Source: Syngnathus acus (taxonomy: Eukaryota > Chordata > Actinopteri > Syngnathiformes > Syngnathidae). From it: DNA of 64,000 bases. The first letter of the stretch is position 1; each line of letters starts with the position of its first letter. The position numbers and the translations under genes are program-made. Under the pieces are notes generated by a model, which saw only the letters and a list, made by a program, of their open reading frames with translations, searched no databases and had not been told where the DNA came from. The stretch is from the NCBI RefSeq assembly GCF_901709675.1, contig NC_051089.1, positions 20,189,508-20,253,507 of the forward strand, written 5' to 3'. Below, piece after piece: positions 8,709 to 19,342 of this stretch.

Positions 8709-11158
8709 CAGGGGTGTCAAACTCAATTGCACAGGGGGCCAAAATTCAAAACACACTTCAGGTCGCGGGCCGAACAGAACAAACATTTATTGAACACACT
8801 AAAACTAACTTTTAACATAAATATAAATACAAACGGACAGGAATGTTATTCTGGAATAAATAAACTTAAACTTTAAATAACTTAAAATATCTTGATCTCC
8901 ATATATATCCAGTTAAAATTATATATAAATTTTAAATAAAAAACCTAAATTTTAAATATCCCAAATGATTTTACTCTCCATAAAAATATCTCCTGTCAAA
9001 ATTATACAAGATAGAAATATGAACATGCTGCAAAACAAAACAAAACCTGGAAATATAAAAACAATGTGCTTTTCAGCAATAACAAATAATGAATCAAAAC
9101 ATTCAGTTTTCTTTGCTCTTATGCCATTTTATTTGAGCCGGATGATTGGCATCTTTTTTTGGCAACAAGTTGGTTTATGTTTGGTGTGAGGTCCCGTGTT
9201 GTGGAGACTCTCAGGATGGACTGAAGGTGCTCATCAGTGAGACGACTCCTGTGTGCTGTTTTGTTTGTCTTCATCACTGAGAACAGCTTCTCACACAGAT
9301 ATGTGCTACCAAACAAGCACAAGGTTCGAGCCACATGTAGACGGAGTTGGGACATTGCTGCGGGAATGGAGTGAATAAACTCTGTGGGCCCTGCAGTGTC
9401 GTACTTTGACTTTAGCGTCCCATTACACTGCAGCTCAATCAGCTCCATCTGAATCTGAACAGGTGCAGATTCCACGTCGACGGCAAATGGGTTGCGAAAC
9501 AACTCGAAATTCTTCTTTTGTTCCTCAAAATCACCAAAGCGCCGTGCGAACTCCGTGCGCAGTGCGCTCAGTTTAACAGCAAAGTGCGTATTTGGGAACA
9601 CCGTTGTGCCGACTTGGTTCAGCATTACTTGGCAACAGGGAAAGTGGGACAAGTTGCACTGAAGCATTTGTGTCTCCCATAAAATCAGCTTCACTTGAAA
9701 TGCCTTCACTGCGTCATACATGTCAGTGATCATGCGGTCACGTCCCTGGAGCTGGAGGTTTAAGGCATTGAGATGTGCGGTTATGTCAGCTAGAAACGCC
9801 AACTCACATTTCCACTTTTCATCCCGTAAAACGGTGGAGTCTTTGCCTTTACTGTCCATGAACTGACAGATTTCGTTGCTGAGCTCAAAAACTCTGTTGA
9901 GAACTCTCCCCCGACTTAGCCAACGCACCTCTGTATGATAAGGAATGTCGGCAAACTCTGAATCTATACTCCGCATAAAGGACTGAAATTGCCGGTGATT
10001 TAAACCTCTCCTTCGGATAAAGTTTACGGTTTGCGTTACAGTGCTCATTACATGGTCCATCTTCAGGACTTTGCCACACAGTGCTTCCTGGTGTATGATG
10101 CAGTGGTATGTTGTTAACTCACCAGTACAGTTCTCCTCCTGCATCTTTTCTCGCATCCTTCCTACTAGTCCACTTTTCTCACCGCACATAGCCGGTGCTC
10201 CATCAGTTGTAAGACCAATAAGTTTCTCCCAGGGCAGTTTCATGTCGGTTACACTTTGACATACGTTTTCAAAAATGTCCTTTCCGGTCGTTGTCCCGTG
10301 CATCGGTTTAATGTCCAATATTTCCTCAGTAACACGCAAATCGGAGTCCACCCCACGGATGAAGATGGCTAGCTCTGCAATGTCAGTCATGTCAGTACTT
10401 TCATCCACAGCAAGAGAGTATGCAATAAAGTCTTTGCTTCTTTTACTCAACTGTGTTCTTAAATCAGTGGCCATCTCACAAACTCGATCAGCAACCATAT
10501 TTCTACTCAGGCTTACATTTGCCAGCATCTGCTTTTTGTCTGGACAAATGATGTCGCACACCTTGACCATGCAGCTCTTCAGAAATTCTCCCTCTGTGAA
10601 TGGCCGGCCTGCTTTGGCGATCTCCTCTGCCACGATGAAACTCGCTTTCACAGCAGCTTCACTTTGTGATTTTGCACGGGTGAAAAACGTCTGCTGGAAT
10701 GTCAGCTTCTTCTTTAACTCTTCTACCTTCTGTATCTTCTGCTCTGCATTCAGGTCTTTCAGGTTATCCAGATGTTTTGTTTCATAATGCCGTCTTAGAT
10801 TAAACTCTTTCAATACAGCCACATTAGCGCCACAAATGAGACAAACGGGCTTACCGGCAATGTCAGTAAACATATACTCAACCTCCCATCGGTTTTTAAA
10901 GGCTCTGTTTTCAGAATCAACTTTTCTCTTCGGCATCATGAGGGGCTAGCTTCGCAATAACTTGCAGCAACAAGCACTTGACCTGATTGCCGCGGAAAAA
11001 CGCGAAAGCACTGCATTATGGGATCTGTAGTTTATTGTGTTATCATCGCTTCATATCGTCGGGCCATTAGTAACAATAATATAAAATGATCTTGCGGGCC
11101 GGATATAATTGCATGCCGGGCCGGATGTGGCCCGCGGGCCTTGAGTTTGACACATATG
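8709..11158 (-). mobile_element. hAT transposon with intact transposase, TSD CTTTAGAG
   Basis: A 2,450 bp element. The left end is CAGGGGTGTCAAACTCAATT; the right end, read inward, is CATATGTGTCAAACTCAAGG, so positions 3-5 of the right terminus have drifted. The 8-bp duplication CTTTAGAG is at 8701-8708 and 11159-11166. It encodes one uninterrupted transposase on the minus strand. A subterminal GGCCCGCGGGCC palindrome near the right end is typical of this group. The altered right terminus could reduce mobility. Confidence 0.92.
9119..10939 (-). CDS. hAT (Buster/ZBED-type) transposase, complete
   Basis: The 606-residue protein begins MMPKRKVDSENRAF, the usual start for this group; the first of the two methionines is counted here. 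A BED-like zinc finger is formed by C33, C36, H51 and H56. The RNase-H-like catalytic core shows DESTD (D179), then TTDGAPAMCG (D246), then CIIHQEALCGK around residue 280 and EVRWLSRGRVL around 337. The C-terminal hAT dimerisation block has STYLCEKLFSVMKTNK and SRLTDEHLQSILR. The length is usual for GTF2IRD2/EPM2AIP1/SCAND3-like transposases. It should bind the element ends and cut them in the nucleus. There are no internal stops or frameshifts, so this is either a young copy or a domesticated one; its setting inside clean TIRs and TSDs favours a young transposon. Confidence 0.93.
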   Translation of the reverse strand: MMPKRKVDSENRAFKNRWEVEYMFTDIAGKPVCLICGANVAVLKEFNLRRHYETKHLDNLKDLNAEQKIQKVEELKKKLTFQQTFFTRAKSQSEAAVKASFIVAEEIAKAGRPFTEGEFLKSCMVKVCDIICPDKKQMLANVSLSRNMVADRVCEMATDLRTQLSKRSKDFIAYSLAVDESTDMTDIAELAIFIRGVDSDLRVTEEILDIKPMHGTTTGKDIFENVCQSVTDMKLPWEKLIGLTTDGAPAMCGEKSGLVGRMREKMQEENCTGELTTYHCIIHQEALCGKVLKMDHVMSTVTQTVNFIRRRGLNHRQFQSFMRSIDSEFADIPYHTEVRWLSRGRVLNRVFELSNEICQFMDSKGKDSTVLRDEKWKCELAFLADITAHLNALNLQLQGRDRMITDMYDAVKAFQVKLILWETQMLQCNLSHFPCCQVMLNQVGTTVFPNTHFAVKLSALRTEFARRFGDFEEQKKNFELFRNPFAVDVESAPVQIQMELIELQCNGTLKSKYDTAGPTEFIHSIPAAMSQLRLHVARTLCLFGSTYLCEKLFSVMKTNKTAHRSRLTDEHLQSILRVSTTRDLTPNINQLVAKKRCQSSGSNKMA

Positions 11159-11166
11159 CTTTAGAG

Positions 11167-11490
11167 CACAGGTGTCAAACTCAAGGCCCGGGGGCCAGAT
11201 ACGGCCCGCCACATCATTTTATGTGGCCCGCCAAGACTAATTGTGTATCAAATTCGTGTCATTACTAGAATTGGAAATTGTCTTCACTCTTTTTTTTTTT
11301 TTTTATATATATTTGACCAGTTTTTACTAGTCTGGTTTGAAAATGAGTTATTTGTCAGTTTGTTTTGTAGCTTATACTGTATATAATATGAGGTGCTCAT
11401 ACATTTATTTAGGTTGACAGTCATAATGGCCCTCCGAAAGAAACTATGACTACAATGCGGCCCGCGAAAAAAATGAGTTTGACACCCCTG
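11167..11490. mobile_element. hAT MITE, 324 bp, sharing TSD CTTTAGAG
   Basis: It begins CACAGGTGTCAAACTCAAGG and ends GAGTTTGACACCCCTG. It is flanked by CTTTAGAG at 11159-11166 and 11491-11498; the left copy is also the right duplication of the hAT at 8709-11158. The interior is AT-rich and non-coding. Related sequence lies at 24565-24799 and 4097-4330. The frame at 11284-11553 (minus) is not a gene. Confidence 0.9.
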
Positions 11491-12100
11491 CTTTAGAGCG
11501 TCTTTGTGTTTTAGGATGGCTTTACTGCTCCCATTTGCTTTCTTTGGAGGCATGATTAGGTGTTAATACAATCCTCAAAGTAACGAAAATCCAATAACGA
11601 ACGGAGTCAGTCGGCATCCAGGCCGCGCGGTCGGGTTTTCTCACGTCCTTCCGGCTCATCTCGCGAGATTCGACCTCGGAATTTTCTTCGACAACCGAAG
11701 CAAAAAAATCTCTAATTTTTCGTTCAAATTCCGATTTGTTCGACGTTCAAAAACCGAGGTTTGACTGTACTTGCAATTTTGTTTTTTTATCACAGTAGAT
11801 TGGTTTATTTACATTTCAAAAACCAGAAGCCATTCATTTACAAATGTGATTGCACTTTAGTTTACATATTTAAATGTTCAGATATTAAGATGTGATAGAC
11901 AGTTTTTGCATGATTTGAATGAGGCAAAATAACATGCTTTTTCTCTCGAATATATTGTTATAATCATTTGTTTCAGATGTAATCATTTTATGCATAAACA
12001 TTTAATTTAGTGTTCAAAAAGTATTTTTTCAAACTTCAGTCTTGAAAAAGAGGGAGTCATCTTATAATCAGGGTCGTCTTATATTCGGGCCAATACGGTA

Positions 12101-12450
12101 TATTATCAGTGATAAAGAGCTCTGATGCATCTTTTGGTGAGACAGTAGTGCTTGTGCAGGCCTTGATCGATTTCTGAAGATATTAAGGCTCTGTGCTCTG
12201 CCCTGGGTGGAAGGTAACTCACTCCAATAAGAGCCCTTCTGACTCATTGTGCTGGACATGATTTGGACCCTTTCTTCTTCAGAGGATAGAGAAGAGGAAT
12301 CTTCTGAGTCAGACTGATCCTGTTCAGTTGGATTTCCTGGTGGACAACTGCAACTACCACCTTTGGGTTCTTATCATCAGAAATTTCAGACTCTGAGTCC
12401 AACCCTGTCACTGCCTTGCCATCATCCATCAGCATCTGTAGAACCATTTC
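12101..12450 (-). pseudogene. piggyBac-like transposase, N-terminal part
   Basis: The minus-strand frame 12447-12244 reads MVLQMLMDDGKAVTGLDSES, then EISDDKNPKV, an acidic N-terminus as in piggyBac transposases. Another frame continues downstream to about 12110 with stops. Its continuation is the core fragment at 6410-6835. The TACCGTATTGG element sits exactly between them. Several stops and frame slips show an old relic. Confidence 0.6.
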
Positions 12451-12917
12451 AGCTGTACAGTATATCTAGCAGATATGACACCTTGGAAACAACACGAGTA
12501 ATGTTTTCAACGATTGAAATAAACCAATATGTAGCTATATAAATAAATACAATCACACATACATACACACGTATAGTAATGCTAGCTATGTCTTAGGTAG
12601 CTAGCTAGTGTTAGCTACTTATATAGTAGGATAATTTGTAGATAAATAACAGTCATGAAAGACACACACACATTATTATTATCATTATTCATATCATATT
12701 ATTATGAAGATTATACTTGCACGTACCAGGTCTTGCTGTCTAAAATAATCGTCTTGAAGGGTGACACTTCTGATCTGAGTTGTCTACAGTTTATTTATTC
12801 CTAACAACTACAGTTGATAAAAATCAAACATTTCCATTGGATTCCATAGAACATACACTTATGGAGTTTGGGGTATTAACACAAAAACTAAAATTTTTAA
12901 AAATACATAATAAAAGA
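12451..12917. other. No gene seen
   Basis: AT-rich with short ATTATTATT and CACACA stretches and several GCTAGCTA motifs near 12590-12615. Probably more of the piggyBac relic and its flank, but not recognisable. Confidence 0.4.
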
Positions 12918-13537
12918 TACCTTATTTTCTGGATTCTAAATCGCTCCGGAGTACAAATTGCACCAGTCATAAAATGCATATTAAAGAAGGAAATTACGTA
13001 AATATGTTGCACTGGTGTATAAGTCGCATTTTTGAAGGAAATGTATTTGATAAAATCAAACACCGAGAACAGACATATCATCTTTAAAGGAAATTTAAAA
13101 CAAAAATAGAATAGAGGCAACAACAGACTGAATAATTATACGGTATGCCAACGTTACATGACACATAAACAACGAACTGAAAACATGCCTGACATAACAT
13201 TAAGTTATTCAGATGAGCATGGCATAAATTACATGCTGACAAGTTTACCAAACCATCCGTGTCACTCCAAATCACTAAATCCAATTAAACTAAAAGTGTC
13301 ACTTTCAAACAACTCTGCTAACTCCGGATGTAGAAGATGAGGCGCTTCTTCTGCGTCGCTTACGTCAGACTCACCGCCAAATTATCAGCACAGGCCTAGA
13401 GTGCCCTCTTGCGGTTCAGTGTGAAAATAACATGTGAAATGATATAATAATTACACACATAAGTCGCTTCAGAGTATAAGTCGCACCCCCGGCCAAACTA
13501 TGAAAAAAATGTGACTTGTAGTCCGGAAAATACGGTA
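12918..13537. mobile_element. TACCGTATTTTCCGGAC-type MITE
   Basis: It starts TACCTTATTTTCTGGATTCT and ends GACTTGTAGTCCGGAAAATA, then CGGTA, as inverted ends. Just inside lie ATAAGTCGC motifs (13018-13030, 13461-13485). The segment 13245-13415 is one unit of the tandem repeat seen at 4517-5005 (CAAACCATCCGTGTCACTCC, then TTACGTCAGACT). No coding content. Confidence 0.7.
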
Positions 13538-13628
13538 AGTTAAAAATGTAAATGCCATTACGTCAAAAACATGTTTTTTGAGGAATACCTGGAATATGAA
13601 AAGGTAACATTTTTTTATTATGACGATA

Positions 13629-14607
13629 TCCAAAGTCCGGCCCGTGGGCCAAATTCGGCCCCCGGTCAGATTTCATATGGCCCGCAGCTTCGGTCTTATA
13701 ATGTATTATTTATGGCCCTCCTGCACTGTCAGACTGAATAAAAAAAAAAATCAGGAAACTTGAAACTGTAATTTGTCCTATTACCAAAAGGTGGCAGTGC
13801 CACCCCTCTCTGCTCATTTCTGCCATGGCGACTGCAAAGAAAATGAGGAAATGTGACATTGAGGGCCGTCGCTTTCAAGAGAAATGGGAATTACAATACT
13901 TCACTGAAAATCAAGGCAATTGTGTTTGTCTAATTTCTAAAGAGACGGTTGCCTTGTTTAAGAATTTCAACCTAAAGAGACACTATCAGACTCAACATGC
14001 TAACACATACGACAAGCTAACAGGGATTGGCCGCGCTGATAAAGTGAAGCAGCTCCTAGCTGAACTGGCATCACAACAGCGATTCTTCACGCGGGGCTGA
14101 GTCAAATCAAAAGTAAATATTACTTAATATTAAATATTACGAAGTGGCCATGTTAATACTGTTGATGTTATGAACCTGTAGACGTGACACAAGAATTACT
14201 TTCTGAAAGATATTGTAAATGACAAGAGCAAAATTCACTTGTTTTAAATTTTAATAATAACAGACAACTTTGCATTACTTATAACTCCTGTTTAAAATGT
14301 TCATGAGGCAAAAATAATTTTAAACTCATGTAAATGTAAGGTATTTCATAGTTTGTTCAATGTTATCGGACTCTTCAAATATGAATGAAAGGCAGAATTT
14401 GTGTTTTTAGAGTTGTTCACATCTGCCTGAATGGCTTGTATGTGGTTATTTGTCATTTAAAAAATAAAGACAAGTGGGCCAATGAGATTTGCTTTATAAC
14501 TGTGTGTATTTGCATGAAATTTTTGTAGTTAAAAAATGTCCGAAAAACTATTGGCCCCTTCACTTTATCAAATCGGGCCCTCCTTGCAAAAGGTTTGGAC
14601 ACCCCTG
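13629..14607 (+). mobile_element. hAT deletion derivative keeping only the BED finger, copy A
   Basis: The 3' end is GGTTTGGACACCCCTG. The 5' end starts at CCAAAGTCCGGCCC and has lost its outer bases. The sequence matches 21573-22551 on the other strand almost throughout, so this roughly 980 bp form was spread as a unit. It contains the start of a hAT transposase (13825-14100) and then non-coding AT-rich sequence. No clear 8-bp duplication. Confidence 0.8.
13825..14100 (+). pseudogene. hAT BED-finger ORF, truncated
   Basis: A 91-codon frame reads MATAKKMRKCDIEGRRFQEK, then WELQYFTENQGNCVCLISKE and FNLKRHYQTQH. It is the DNA-binding N-terminus of a hAT transposase. The second zinc-binding cysteine of the usual CLxC is Ser (VCLIS). 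The frame ends at a TGA just where the catalytic part should begin. The copy at 21573-22551 has the same Ser but two consecutive stops, so the short form probably was not maintained as a protein; this one may be translatable by chance. Confidence 0.6.
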
Positions 14608-17500
14608 ATCTCAGGGTTGGGGAGCCAATGATATTTCAAAGGATCTGCAAAACAAAGCAAACCTTTCCACAAAGATTCTTCAGAAAACACAGAAACATTC
14701 ACTATACATTCCCTGTGTGGGACAAAGGAGAAATGTGGAAAACAATTCTCAGGAAGAAAAAAAAAGAAAAATACAGCAAAATTAATTAGCTAGCCTGGCA
14801 GCTGAGATCCAAGCTTAATTAAGTGCAGGTATCACCAACAGGTAGCTCCCAAGGACCACATGAGTAGCCCGTTGGCCTGTTTTGGAAATCGCACAACAGT
14901 GATGGGACATTAAGATATCCTTGCAATAATGTAAACACGATCATTTAAAAAGTGAGCATTAGCAACGATTTGTATGTCTTAATTATGAATATATATAATA
15001 TTAAATATATAATATATTATGTATATATATTATATAATTATATAATTCATTATATATATTATGTATTTATAATATATATAATTAATTATATATATTATGT
15101 ATATATACATACGTATATATATATAAAATCATCTTCTATTAGTTATTTCATAAGTGTGAATCAAATTAGTAGTCATTTGCATGAATCAGTATCCAAGAAG
15201 TAGCTCTCAACTTCAAGAAGGTTGGTAACCTCATTTTAGGGCTATCCTAGTCACTTGTCATATGGTGCCTTTCCACTGTGTACTCATTGACGCCGCTCTA
15301 GTTACGTTTTCCATTTGAAAACAGTAGGAAAAGACTTCCAGATTGAAATCATCAGTTGGAACGCCACATGCTAACAAACAAAAACAAAGAAGAGCAATGG
15401 TGTCTCATTTCCCAACATGTGGCTGTTGGTTACAGTAAGAACACATTTTATTCCATAGGAAACTGATAATATGTTGCTGCTGTAGAATGGAGTGTGTGTA
15501 ATAACATAGTAGGCGACAATGTTGTGCAAAGGAACACAACTGGGTCACTAATATTAGCTCGGGTACTCAATTTTGTCATTTCTCACTGTGTTAATGATAA
15601 ATCTGCCCTACCAAAGAATATACAGCTGCGGTTTCTGTCACTAGAGTAGTATCAGATTGATGCTTGGATCTAGGTGAAAAAGTAAGATAATTTCATGGTA
15701 GGATCATGGTAAACACACATTACATGGATATTTGTGTTAGCTAAAAGAACATCACATTTTAAATGCAACAAACAAAATCAGCAACCCTGTGCAAGTTTGG
15801 ACATCAGAAACATAAACAACCACAGTGACATTTCATTCATGCAAGACACTGTACTGTACACTTATTTGGCTCTGTTGTTGAGGGGATATTTTTGCTCCTA
15901 TCCAATCCAATGTCTCATCTGAAAGTCGGAGGTGAACAGTATGGTGCTGTCACAGAATGACAATTGGGAATTGGCTCCCCTGTCAATCACATTTTTACCC
16001 CATGTACTGTTAACTCTCAGGTCTTGGCTCAAAATGTCATTTTAGATTTCAGCATTATTTATTCTGTATGTTACTTTTTTTTTCTTGTGTAAGGGAGGTT
16101 TGTCATGTTTTTTCTTGTGGCAATATTACAGTACACATTGTACATATGTTTTGTATTTGTAGACTCTTGTATACTGGCTTGTTTGTTTGCTTTAATCCAA
16201 TGGGTGTGTCTTATGGTAATTTTATTTATTGATCTTGCTTTTTTGCATACCTTTTTTGTTCTTGTTTATCTTCTTCAAACAGTAAGAATGGTAGGATAAT
16301 GGGGTAAATAGTGGAATGGGGTGCACTGGAGAATGCACTTGTTACCGCTGGAGTCAAAGAGTGAGTAGGCTTTGCACACACGAGTTAGACCACTGAACTA
16401 GCATTTTTATTTTTAATGGCTTAGTTTTTTTTAAGAAAACGCCAACGTGAAAGGTAACCAAAATCGAGCACAGCCAAACGTTCTGTGCACTACACTTGCT
16501 AATATAGTCACGCTTGCACGTGCAGGCACGGTGAGTGGGCTCCATCAAAATCTACCTTTGTCAACAGTCCAATACAGTCTAACAATTTACTACTTAATGA
16601 CACTGAAGCTACCTTGAGACCGCAATCGGGGAGACCTTCGTCTTTAGAACCGAAGAGCGCAAAACACACAGAAAAAGATGCACACCTGTGGCTCCAAGCG
16701 GATAAATCACAACTGACCCTCTCTGTCATTATTCCGTTATAGTCATAGAAACAATCACAACAACAGTGTTAAGGAAGGGTAAATTCTTACCGCAGTGTTG
16801 TAAATAATCTGTGTCTCTGAAATTTAAGAGTTCGAAAGCCTGCAGTGATGGAGCAGATGTGCAACAGCGGGTGCCGGTAGCCGACCGAACAGTCATTTCT
16901 TGACTGGGAAGCACAGAGGCGCGCTTCTATTTACTCATACTGGAGGGAAGACACGCCCACTGCGTGTCTGTATGGTGCTTGTGTGTGCGCGTGTGCATGT
17001 ATGCGCCCCCTTGTGTGGGTGCGTGTGTGCGTGTGTTGGTACCTGTACGATGAGATCTGAAGACAACAATACTTTGTACAAACCTTTACAAATTCCTGCT
17101 TAAATGTTTTTTGTCCCTCATTTTTTATGCTGGTGGTGGTGGTGGTGAGGGGGGGGGGGTGATTAGGGGTAAATGACATTGTGAAACCCCGACTGTCGTT
17201 TTGTTTTTGAATTTTAAAAAGGGGACAGCTGAGAGCACCAACCACTTAGGCAGGCTGCATACCAAAAAAACTAGTGGGTTTTTTTTTTTGTCAAACTGCA
17301 TGAAGTGCTACAAAACAGCTGTGTATGCTCACATTCCACATTCACATGTGGAGAATGAATGATTGGATGTTATGTCACGAATACTCAACATCACATCAGT
17401 TTGTGTATTTACATGAATTTTATTTTGTTTTATTTTCAGAACTGTTCTTTAGTCTTAATAAGTCAAACAGACACATTGCAGTGCTTGGAGGACATTAAGC
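14608..17500. other. Intergenic, no gene seen
   Basis: Mostly unique-looking AT-rich DNA. It includes an AT microsatellite-like stretch (14985-15130), a GT-rich stretch (16975-17040) and a GGT/G run (17135-17160). Small frames at 16354-16914 (minus) show no known protein features. I found no splice-supported exon. Confidence 0.45.
14985..15130. repeat. TATA-rich low-complexity repeat
   Basis: Irregular repeats of ATATATAATATT and TATGTATATATATTATA. The 83-residue frame over it (Tyr/Ile-rich) is an artefact. Confidence 0.85.
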
Positions 17501-17504
17501 AGGC

Positions 17505-17625
17505 TACAGCAGCGTTTCATAACCTTTACTGAGCTAAGGCAACCAATTTACATTTGAAACATCTCACAGCCCAACACTAAACCAAAATAACACAAAAAGT
17601 ATGAAAACTTAAATGATAATGATCT
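17505..17625. mobile_element. Possible hAT MITE fragment
   Basis: It reads CAGCGTTTCATAACCTTTAC, then TGAGCTAAGGCA, ATTTGAAACATCTCACAGCC. This resembles the start of a common fish MITE (CAGCGGTTC...TGAGCCACGGCACA). Only one end is visible. Confidence 0.35.
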
Positions 17626-17811
17626 TGTCTCAATTTCACTTACTTACGGTTCTTACTTCGAAATCTGGGCCTGTGTAATTGAACACAAGCTGATATACTC
17701 GCAGAAAGCCACATCTTATTTGGTTGTATGAATGACAACAGATGAGAGAGACAGCTTCATAGCAGAGATGAGGGACTTTATTCATATGACATTGACTTTG
17801 ATTGATGACTA

Positions 17812-17882
17812 TGCATAATAGGCTGATTGACCACTCCAAATTGCCCGTAGGTGTGATTGTGAGCATGAATACTTGTTTGTCT
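17812..17882 (+). mobile_element. SINE (type 1) body fragment
   Basis: CTGATTGACCACTCCAAATT, then GCCCGTAGGTGTGA, matches the body of the SINE at 19343-19678 (near 19490-19545). No head or tail. Confidence 0.55.
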
Positions 17883-17999
17883 GGTATGATTTCGATGGAC
17901 TGCAGCTGGTTTGATTCTTACTGGGCTGTGCAGTGTTTGGGGTGGAGGCCTGTGGTCACTGGTGACGGTGGTTACCGTCCCCAGCACTAGCTCCTTGCA

Positions 18000-18470
18000 G
18001 CTCACTGCCCGCTTCCCATCGAGTCCACACCATACCAGTTACAACTATGTAAGTCCTCGCGGTTAACCAGTAGGGTCTCGCTGGGCCGCACACCACAAAC
18101 TCCTCGCCGCTCAGTGCTAGCCTCTTGCCGGGCCTCAAGGTACTCGCCGGACGGAACAGTGACAGTTAATGGTGGTGATAGTGTTCTCAGCTGGTGGTGG
18201 AGGTGACAGCTGCTAGTGTTGGTAGTAACCGCTGCTGATGGTAGCTGCTGATGGTAGCTGCTGATGTTGTTAGTTGTTGGTGGTTGTAGCTTGTGCCAGG
18301 CCCGATGGGTTGACTGCCACTTGCCTTCCAGCTGGACTGGGAGACATTCGCTCGTGTGTGTGCTAGTGGCTTGTGCCAGACTCGACGCGTCGACCGACAC
18401 TTGCCTTCCACCACTGGGCCAGGAGATGATCGCTCGTGACCACCACTTGCCTCTTGTCTTGTCTTAAATT
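18000..18470. repeat. GC-richer stretch with internal duplications
   Basis: Two diverged copies about 81 bp apart begin GCTTGTGCCAG at 18289 and 18370 and share CACTTGCCTTCCA and GATCGCTCGTG/ACATTCGCTCGTG. Upstream are three GCTGCTGATGGTA units (18231-18270). Open frames here overlap on both strands and I assign none. Confidence 0.5.
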
Positions 18471-18777
18471 CTTTCTTTGCAATTCAAGCAGATAACACTG
18501 GTGCTGTATCTGACTACCTGAACCAATTCCTTGTTCGAAAAAACATCCGCTCTAAAACAACAAACAGGGAGTATGAGGATAATCTGGGTTGCAAATTCAT
18601 ATCATGTCCTTTTTCAATCCTGATAAAAATTCTCCTTCTATACATTATGATATTAATTTTCATTGCCAAACAACCAATGAAAGCAAGCTAAACGGAACAA
18701 TGAATGAATGGTTAGATATTTTTGGGGCATACAGTGGTGGCTGTGAAAGCATGTTAAGTTCCATCATATGTAGCTCT

Positions 18778-18790
18778 GTATATATATGTA

Positions 18791-18859
<69 letters not shown>

Positions 18860-18865
18860 GGTATA
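18778..18865. repeat. TA microsatellite plus T run
   Basis: TATATATGTATATATG passes into a TA run and then more than 20 T's, directly before a LINE 3' end. Confidence 0.9.
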
Positions 18866-19014
18866 TTACTGTTTTTGCCATTATTCACATGTCCTGAGTG
18901 TTGTTAGTCACCTATATGTTGAACAGAGGGTGTGTTTTACCGAAGTCAAATTCCTTGTTTGGCACGCTCAAACATGGCGAATAAAAACTCTTGAATCTTG
19001 AATCTCTTGAATAT
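18866..19014 (+). mobile_element. LINE 3' end (TTGAATC-tail family)
   Basis: It matches the last 150 bp of the LINE at 57560-59195: CACATGTCCTGAGTGTTGTT, then CCGAAGTCAAATTCC, then GGCACGCTCAAACATGGCG and the tail CTTGAATCTTGAATC. It is a severely 5'-truncated insertion. Confidence 0.85.
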
Positions 19015-19016
19015 AT

Positions 19017-19190
19017 ATATATATGCACACATACATACATACATGCATACATACATACATACATACATACATACATACATGCATACATACATGCATACAT
19101 ACGCCACACGGCCCCCGATATAGCCACCACATGTATGTGGTATGTCTGGACATACATACAAACGTACATGTACGTACATACATACATGTA
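19017..19190. repeat. CATA tetranucleotide repeat
   Basis: CATA units with GCATA variants, broken by a short GC-rich segment (19102-19140). All tyrosine-rich or isoleucine/histidine-rich open frames here are artefacts. Confidence 0.9.
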
Positions 19191-19342
19191 TGAACTAAAG
19201 GAGCTGTATGATGCTATTTTAAGCTTTCCACAGTTAATTATGATGCAACAATGGTGATCCAATTTCCTATGAAATTAGTTATTGTGATGGCTGTTTTTCT
19301 GTACAAATAAACACATAATTACCATTATGTGTTTGTGTACAT

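Larger units (their letters stand above)
8311..11767 (+). mobile_element. Tigger/pogo-like non-autonomous element with nested hATs
   Basis: Ends are CAGTCAAACCTCGGTTTTCG and its inverse CCGAGGTTTGACTG, flanked by TA at 8309-8310 and 11768-11769. Copy 2 of the surrounding element has just one TA here (reverse complement of 31890-31893), confirming a TA-duplicating insertion as made by Tc1/mariner-group transposases; the CAGT start fits Tigger/pogo. The element's own sequence (8311-8708 and 11499-11767, about 670 bp) has no transposase. Both hAT insertions at the 8.7-11.5 kb site lie inside it. Confidence 0.85.
6836..12100 (+). mobile_element. TACCGTATTGG element, copy 1, with nested insertions
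   Basis: The termini are TACCGTATTGGCTCGAATAT at 6836 and the inverse ATATTCGGGCCAATACGGTA ending at 12100. Subterminal sequence repeats the motif of AATATAAGACGA. Without its insertions the element is about 1.26 kb and non-coding, with a CA-rich middle (7895-8000). Copy 2 lies inverted at 28838-34934. The element interrupts a piggyBac relic. It carries the insertions at 7251-7791 and 8311-11767, both absent from copy 2. Superfamily not assigned; the flanks show no clear long target duplication. Confidence 0.8.

Noticed and set aside
10275-10787. A 170-residue plus-strand frame and the 72-residue frame at 10041
   Set aside because: Antisense shadows of the hAT transposase.
18912-19262. Tyr/Met/Cys-rich frames
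   Set aside because: Produced by the CATA tetranucleotide repeat.
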